A DNA stretch of 10,537 nt from contig JAADDT010000099.1 of assembly GCA_013153765.1 (NCBI GenBank), positions 1 to 10,537 on the forward strand, written 5' to 3'. A model generated the notes under the pieces. It saw only the letters and a list, made by a program, of their open reading frames with translations. It made no database searches and was not told the DNA's origin. This document shows positions 6,998 to 10,537 of the stretch, in pieces. Every line of letters begins with the position of its first letter. Position 1 is the stretch's first letter. The DNA comes from Aquificota bacterium (GTDB lineage: Bacteria; Aquificota; Aquificia; Aquificales; Hydrogenothermaceae). The position numbers and the translations under genes were made by a program.

Positions 6998-7478
6998 CTA
7001 TGCCGAACTCCTTCAGGAAGTTTTCAACCTGTTCCCTTGTTCCAACTATCACCACAGTATCCCCCGGATTTATCACCTCGTCAGGTCTTGGATTTACGAT
7101 GGTCTCGTTTTCCCTTATTATGGCTATCACCGTAACGCCCGACCGCCTCCTTATGTCAGCCTCCCTTATGGTCTTACCTGCCAGCGGTGAGTCAGGCGGT
7201 ACCTTAACCCACTCTATAGCAAGGTTTTCTATAAGCACCTCCTTTTCCTTCTCCTGTTCAGGTCTGTAGTAAGCCCCCATCAAAACCGAGCCAAGCTGGT
7301 TAGCCTCTTCTTCGGTTAACACTATGTCGCAGGAAGGTTCGTCGTAATCGTCCGGTTCAAAGACGAATATCTCCCTCTTGCCCGTGACGTGGACGATAAC
7401 GGTAAGCTTTTCCCCTGCTGAAGTGATAATGGAAAACTTCTTTCCTATTCCGGGAAGGTCGCTTTCTTTAAACTCCAT
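6990..7478 (-). CDS. khtT: KhtT-like TrkA-C regulatory subunit of the K+/H+ antiporter
   Basis: This is a 162-residue soluble protein resembling Bacillus KhtT, the regulatory partner that sits on the cytoplasmic face of KhtU. The N-terminal part matches the KhtT-specific domain, beginning MEFKESDLPGIGKKF with GKREIFVF (about 33-40). The C-terminal half is a TrkA-C (RCK-C) domain with IRRRSGVTVIAI (about 109-120) and INPGDTVVIVG (about 136-146). In Bacillus, KhtT binds c-di-AMP through its TrkA-C domain; whether that holds here is unknown. I chose the ATG at 7478 rather than the GTG at 7487: GAGGTG (7485-7490) stands six bases before the ATG but overlaps the GTG, and the ATG start lines up with the Bacillus protein. 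It begins five bases after the coaBC stop and overlaps khtU by eight bases. Confidence 0.88.
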   Translation of the reverse strand: MEFKESDLPGIGKKFSIITSAGEKLTVIVHVTGKREIFVFEPDDYDEPSCDIVLTEEEANQLGSVLMGAYYRPEQEKEKEVLIENLAIEWVKVPPDSPLAGKTIREADIRRRSGVTVIAIIRENETIVNPRPDEVINPGDTVVIVGTREQVENFLKEFGIDG

Positions 7479-7483
7479 TGCCT

Positions 7484-8656
7484 TCACCTCTTAAATATTT
7501 TTTCAAGTATGTAAAGTGCTGAACTTTCCTTGTCCATCGGCGGTATCTCAACAACATTACCGTCCCTGTCCAGTATCCAGCCGGAATGTTCGTCCCTGCT
7601 GAAAACGTCAAGCCTGTTTGCCACTATGTAGTCCAGATTTTTCCTCTCCAGCTTGCCCTTTGCGTTTTCCAGAATGTTATCACTTTCCGCCGCAAAACCT
7701 ATAACAACCTGACCGTCCCTTTTCCTTTCCCCTACTGCCTTCAGTATGTCCGGATTTGCCTCAAGCCTTACTTCGGGACTTTCCCTGTCCTTTTTAAGCT
7801 TGCTTCCGCTGTAGCTTGCAGGTCTAAAGTCAGCCACCGCAGAGTTCATTATCACGACGTCAGCCCTGTCCAGATTTTCCATAACCGCATCGTACATATC
7901 CCTTGCAGATACCACCTGTATAAACTCTGCCCCGTAAGGCTTTTCAAGACAGGTCTGAGCGGATATTAAAACAGGTTTACCGCCCAGTGCGTAAACCATC
8001 TTTGCCAGACTGTAGCCCATCTGTCCGGAAGATGCGTTTGATATGTATCTGATAGGATCAAAGTACTCCCTCGTTCCGCCGGCTGTTATCAGCACCCTTT
8101 TGCCCTTCAGGTAGTCCGGCAGTAAGGAGCGGAGCAGTTCCGTGTATATGTGGTCTATCTCCGCAAGCCTGCCTTCCCCTTCCTCACCGCAGGCAAGTTC
8201 CCCTGAAGAAGGTTCAACCACAAGGTATCCCCTTTCCTTCAGTTTTTTCAGGTTTTCCTGCGTGGCGGGATTTTTGTACATCTGACAGTTCATAGCAGGA
8301 GCCACGACTATACTGCCTTCGTAAGCCAGTGCCATAGAGGTAAGGAAGTTGTCCGTTATCCCTGCCGAAAGCTTTGCTATGGTGTTTGCCGTGGCAGGAG
8401 CGATAACGAAGGCGTCAGACCACCTTGCCCAGAAAATATGTTCCAGTCCGGTTTTACCGTCCTTCCAATGGGAAAGGACTTCTTCCCCTGTAAGAGCCTT
8501 AAGCGTAAGTTCCCCTATAAACTCCCTTCCGGACGGCGTGATGCAAGCCCTGACGGTAGCCCCTTTCTTCTGTAAATACCTGATAAGTTCACAGCCCTTG
8601 TATGCGGCTATTGAACCTGTAATGCCCACAGTTATCTTTTTGCCCTTTAAAACCAT
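7484..8656 (-). CDS. coaBC: Bifunctional phosphopantothenoylcysteine decarboxylase / phosphopantothenate--cysteine ligase CoaBC (Dfp)
   Basis: CoaBC carries out two consecutive steps of coenzyme A synthesis: CTP-dependent joining of cysteine to 4'-phosphopantothenate, and FMN-dependent decarboxylation to 4'-phosphopantetheine. The 390-residue length is normal. The N-terminal CoaC flavoprotein shows GITGSIAAYK (11-20), the catalytic H73 in LEHI, PAMNCQMY (120-127) and the reactive C156 in GELACGEEGEGRL. The C-terminal CoaB half starts at about 175 with ITAGGTREYFDPIRYISN (180-197) and SSGQMG, followed by SAVADF (252-257) and the lysine-rich KLKK (266-269) that holds the ligase lysine. The ATG has AGGGG six bases upstream in the 20-base gap after sfsA. 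All expected catalytic residues are present. Confidence 0.98.
   Translation of the reverse strand: MVLKGKKITVGITGSIAAYKGCELIRYLQKKGATVRACITPSGREFIGELTLKALTGEEVLSHWKDGKTGLEHIFWARWSDAFVIAPATANTIAKLSAGITDNFLTSMALAYEGSIVVAPAMNCQMYKNPATQENLKKLKERGYLVVEPSSGELACGEEGEGRLAEIDHIYTELLRSLLPDYLKGKRVLITAGGTREYFDPIRYISNASSGQMGYSLAKMVYALGGKPVLISAQTCLEKPYGAEFIQVVSARDMYDAVMENLDRADVVIMNSAVADFRPASYSGSKLKKDRESPEVRLEANPDILKAVGERKRDGQVVIGFAAESDNILENAKGKLERKNLDYIVANRLDVFSRDEHSGWILDRDGNVVEIPPMDKESSALYILEKIFKR
7485..7491 (-). promoter_or_regulatory. Ribosome binding site deciding the khtT start
   Basis: The minus strand reads AGAGGTG here, six bases before the ATG at 7478. It overlaps the end of coaBC (its Lys-Arg-stop codons) and includes the alternative GTG at 7487, which would therefore have no usable ribosome site of its own. 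Confidence 0.65.
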
Positions 8657-8676
8657 TTAACACCCCTAATAAATAA

Positions 8677-9369
8677 TTATATTCCTTCCCCGCACAAATC
8701 CATTTTTCCCTTCAGGACGACCTGTAGCCTGTCGTTTATCCCCACCTTAAAGCCGGCAAAACCGACCCCTTCCTTAAGAGCCTCCCTGAAAACCCTGCCG
8801 AACTCCGGATCAAGGTCGTCGTTAGTCCGGAAGCAGTCGCACTCCCTCAAGCCCATCATCATAATGTAAGGCTTGTAGCCCTTCCGCAGACTGTCCACCA
8901 GCTTTAGAAGGTGTTTCCTTCCCCTTTCCGTCGGAGCATCGGGAAAGACACAGCAGTTCCCCTTAAGTAGATTACTGCCCTTCATCTCAACCAGCACCCT
9001 ACCGTCCACAAGGTAGTCCATACGGCTGTCCCCGTAAGGGAATTCTGACCTTACTTCCTTCGGCTTAAAGCCCAGAACCCCCCTTTTTATAGCCTCCCTT
9101 CCTATGCGGGAGTGGAGGGATGTGTTCAGTAAAACCCAGCCTTCCTCCATCAAAGCACCTATAACGCGGTAGTCAGTCTTCATTTCAGGTCTGTTTTTAA
9201 CCACAAGTAGCTTCCTGCCTTCAGTAAGTATCTCCTTCAGCCTGCCTGTGTCCGCTATGTGGCATCTGTATTCACCGCTTCCCACACGGCAGATGCCCAC
9301 GAAACGGTTAGGTCTTTCCACGAAATAAGCCTCTTCCAACCTGCCTAACTTTTTCAGGTCAAAAAGCAC
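8677..9369 (-). CDS. sfsA: SfsA family protein (sugar fermentation stimulation protein homologue)
   Basis: SfsA was named from E. coli, where extra copies raised maltose use; its molecular role is still uncertain, and it has been described as a DNA-binding protein with a PD-(D/E)xK nuclease-like fold. The 230 residues show an OB-like N-terminal part and then the nuclease-type core: SRMDYLV (115-121) with D118, VEMK with E128 and K130, and the family signature FPDAPTERGRKHL (142-154). The start is a GTG at 9369 with GGGGTG about five bases upstream; the resulting MLF start matches the common SfsA beginning. It is the first gene of the seven-gene minus-strand block. Its promoter should lie in the 74-base region shared with menG; on the minus strand I see only AATAAT there without a -35 partner. 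Confidence 0.95.
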   Translation of the reverse strand: MLFDLKKLGRLEEAYFVERPNRFVGICRVGSGEYRCHIADTGRLKEILTEGRKLLVVKNRPEMKTDYRVIGALMEEGWVLLNTSLHSRIGREAIKRGVLGFKPKEVRSEFPYGDSRMDYLVDGRVLVEMKGSNLLKGNCCVFPDAPTERGRKHLLKLVDSLRKGYKPYIMMMGLRECDCFRTNDDLDPEFGRVFREALKEGVGFAGFKVGINDRLQVVLKGKMDLCGEGI

Positions 9370-9370
9370 G

Positions 9371-9398
9371 TTGCCACCCCGTTTTAAAGCTGTATTAT
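9371..9398 (+). promoter_or_regulatory. Candidate promoter of menG/ubiE
   Basis: TTGCCA (9371-9376) and TATTAT (9393-9398) each match the sigma-70 consensus at five of six bases, with a 16-base spacer. Transcription would start near 9405 and give a leader of about 39 bases that includes the AAGGA ribosome site at 9430-9434. The -35 box adjoins the sfsA GTG, so it would overlap the sfsA leader on the other strand. Confidence 0.42.
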
Positions 9399-9403
9399 TA
9401 GGT

Positions 9404-9432
9404 TTGAAGCGGTAAAAAAACTTAAATATAAG
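9404..9432 (+). promoter_or_regulatory. Second candidate promoter of menG/ubiE
   Basis: TTGAAG (9404-9409), a 17-base spacer and TATAAG (9427-9432) form an alternative promoter with four and five consensus matches. Its start site would fall only about 4-6 bases before the ATG at 9444, giving an almost leaderless message. The -10 box shares bases with the AAGGA ribosome site (9430-9434), so the site would be lost from that transcript. Confidence 0.28.
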
Positions 9433-9443
9433 GATATTACATT

Positions 9444-10130
9444 ATGGAGCTTTTTCAAAAGGAGCACATCATACACACCTTCAACTCCATAGCCGAAAGG
9501 TATTCTATGGTCAACCACATCATCAGCTTCGGTCAGGATATCCACTGGCGGAAGGTTTTCTGCCGTAAGGCTTACCGCTTTTTAAAAAACAGGGACACGG
9601 TTGTTGACGTTGCCACAGGAAACGGCGAATGCTTCCGGTACTGTCTGGGAGACTTCCGCAGGAAAATAGGCATAGACCCGGCGGTAAAGATGCTGGAGCT
9701 TGGGAAGGAAAGCTTTCCTGATGTGGCGTTCCTTCAGGCAGTAGCGGAGGAAATTCCCCTGAAGGGAGAAGTGGCAGACCTTATTACAGTGGCTTTCGGC
9801 GTCAGGAACTTCCACGACAGGAAAAAAGCTTTCAGCGAGTTTTACCGCATTTTGAAAAAAGAAGGGATTGTGGCGGTTTTGGAGTTTTACCCCATAGAAA
9901 ACGGCAGTCTGATCAACAAGGCTGTTGCCACTTACATATACAAAATAATGCCCTATCTGGGAGGTGCGTTTACCGGAAACCTGAAAGGCTACAGGTATCT
10001 GGCACACTCAATAAAACGGTTCATAACACCGGACTTGCTTGCCGTTGAGATGGAAAAGGAAGGACTTAAGCTTATGGAAAAGACCTACCTTTTCCCAAAC
10101 GTGGTAATCCTTACCGCAAAAAAGGTTTAA
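9444..10130 (+). CDS. ubiE: Demethylmenaquinone methyltransferase MenG/UbiE
   Basis: This SAM-dependent methyltransferase adds the ring methyl group in the last stage of menaquinone (or related quinone) synthesis, acting at the inner face of the membrane. At 228 residues it is slightly shorter than E. coli UbiE (251). Visible family features are FNSIAERYSMVNHIISFG (13-30) followed by HWRK (34-37), the SAM-binding motif VVDVATGNGE (53-62), the acidic GID (76-78), FGVRNFHD (118-125), YRILKKEG (124-131 region) and YRYLAHSIKRF (183-193). The usual GTGD of motif I is GNGE here, which still suits a Rossmann methyltransferase. Start ATG 9444 with AAGGA nine bases upstream. In an anaerobic or microaerophilic Aquificota-like organism menaquinone is the more likely substrate than ubiquinone, but sequence alone does not separate the two. 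It overlaps hisC by four bases tail to tail. Confidence 0.94.
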   Translation: MELFQKEHIIHTFNSIAERYSMVNHIISFGQDIHWRKVFCRKAYRFLKNRDTVVDVATGNGECFRYCLGDFRRKIGIDPAVKMLELGKESFPDVAFLQAVAEEIPLKGEVADLITVAFGVRNFHDRKKAFSEFYRILKKEGIVAVLEFYPIENGSLINKAVATYIYKIMPYLGGAFTGNLKGYRYLAHSIKRFITPDLLAVEMEKEGLKLMEKTYLFPNVVILTAKKV

Positions 10131-10537
10131 AGCCTGCCCATAACCTTCCTTAAAGCCTCAACGAAGTAGTCGTTTTCCTCCGGCTTACCTACAGAAACCC
10201 GCAGGCAGTTTTCCATTTTAGGCAGATGGGACATGTTCCTTACCAGAACGCCCTCCTCTATAAGCAATTGGTGTACCCTGTCCCCGTCAGGCACCTTTAT
10301 CAGGAAGAAGTTAGCCTCAGAAGGATAAACCTTAACCCCACCGATACCCTTTACCGCCTCCATAACCCTGTCCCTTTCACTTTTTATCAGTTCAACCTGC
10401 TTTTTGATAACCTCCCTTCCTTCAGTAAGGACGACCTGTGCTATAACCTGCGAGGGATAGGTGGTGTTAAACGGTAGCCTTGCCCTGTCAAGGAGTGAGG
10501 CAGTCTCCCTGTCCCCGATAAAAACGCCGAGCCTGAT
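10127..10537 (-). CDS. hisC: Histidinol-phosphate aminotransferase HisC (5' part beyond the right edge)
   Basis: This is the C-terminal 136 residues of a class I/II fold PLP aminotransferase, best matching HisC, which converts imidazole-acetol phosphate to histidinol phosphate in histidine synthesis. The frame is open to the right edge and starts within the RLGVFIG segment that follows the PLP-lysine region, so the catalytic lysine itself is outside the window. Seen features are the ARLPFNT segment followed by SQ (the substrate-gating loop region of HisC), YPSEANFFLIK, GVLVRNM and the C-terminal LRVSVGKPEEND. The methionine encoded at 10363 is internal, not the start. Related aromatic aminotransferases share these marks, so a broader specificity is possible. 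Confidence 0.9.
   Translation of the reverse strand: MRLGVFIGDRETASLLDRARLPFNTTYPSQVIAQVVLTEGREVIKKQVELIKSERDRVMEAVKGIGGVKVYPSEANFFLIKVPDGDRVHQLLIEEGVLVRNMSHLPKMENCLRVSVGKPEENDYFVEALRKVMGRL

Noticed and set aside
9582..10007. Minus-strand open frame opposite menG/ubiE.
   Set aside because: Low-complexity, cysteine- and valine-rich translation without family marks; menG/ubiE accounts for the region.
10127..10363. A complete small gene starting at the ATG at 10363.
   Set aside because: The frame continues open to the right edge with clear HisC sequence, so this methionine is internal.

Overview
The window looks like chromosomal DNA of a thermophilic, Gram-negative bacterium, most plausibly a member of the Aquificota. 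This is inference. It rests on an LpxC resembling the Aquifex enzyme (lipid A, so an outer membrane), charged lysine- and glutamate-rich proteins with AGG-dominated arginine codons, a MenG/UbiE quinone methyltransferase, and extreme packing in which almost every gene touches or overlaps the next. I see no tRNA, rRNA, CRISPR array, insertion sequence or prophage gene. No gene-free stretch exceeds about 160 bases.

Left end: the 3' part of a peptide/nickel-type ABC transporter ATPase (+, cut by the window edge) runs convergently into an unnamed gene on the minus strand. That gene encodes two tandem HepT/DUF86-like helical repeats, both lacking the HepT catalytic motif. A 160-base divergent intergenic region separates it from lpxC (+), which overlaps convergently with hemD (-).

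Centre: from about 9369 down to 2592 lies a tight minus-strand block of seven genes, read in the order sfsA, coaBC, khtT-like, khtU-like, epmA, a voltage-sensor plus RCK potassium channel, and hemD. Gaps between them run from +20 bases to overlaps of 20 bases, so they are very probably one transcript. Three of the seven deal with potassium: KhtT and KhtU are the regulator and membrane part of a K+/H+ antiporter, and the channel is a six-helix K+ channel with a full S4 arginine ladder and a MthK-like cytoplasmic RCK domain. The other four are housekeeping genes: CoA synthesis (coaBC), elongation factor P modification (epmA), tetrapyrrole synthesis (hemD) and the nuclease-fold protein SfsA.

Right end: a 74-base divergent region separates sfsA from menG/ubiE (+), which has recognisable promoter-like boxes. 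menG converges with a 4-base overlap on the 3' part of hisC (-, cut by the right edge).

The points most worth a second look are the orphan tandem HepT-like protein without catalytic residues, the potassium efflux cluster with a voltage-sensing RCK channel, and the lysine-rich KhtU tail whose codons also form the epmA ribosome binding site.
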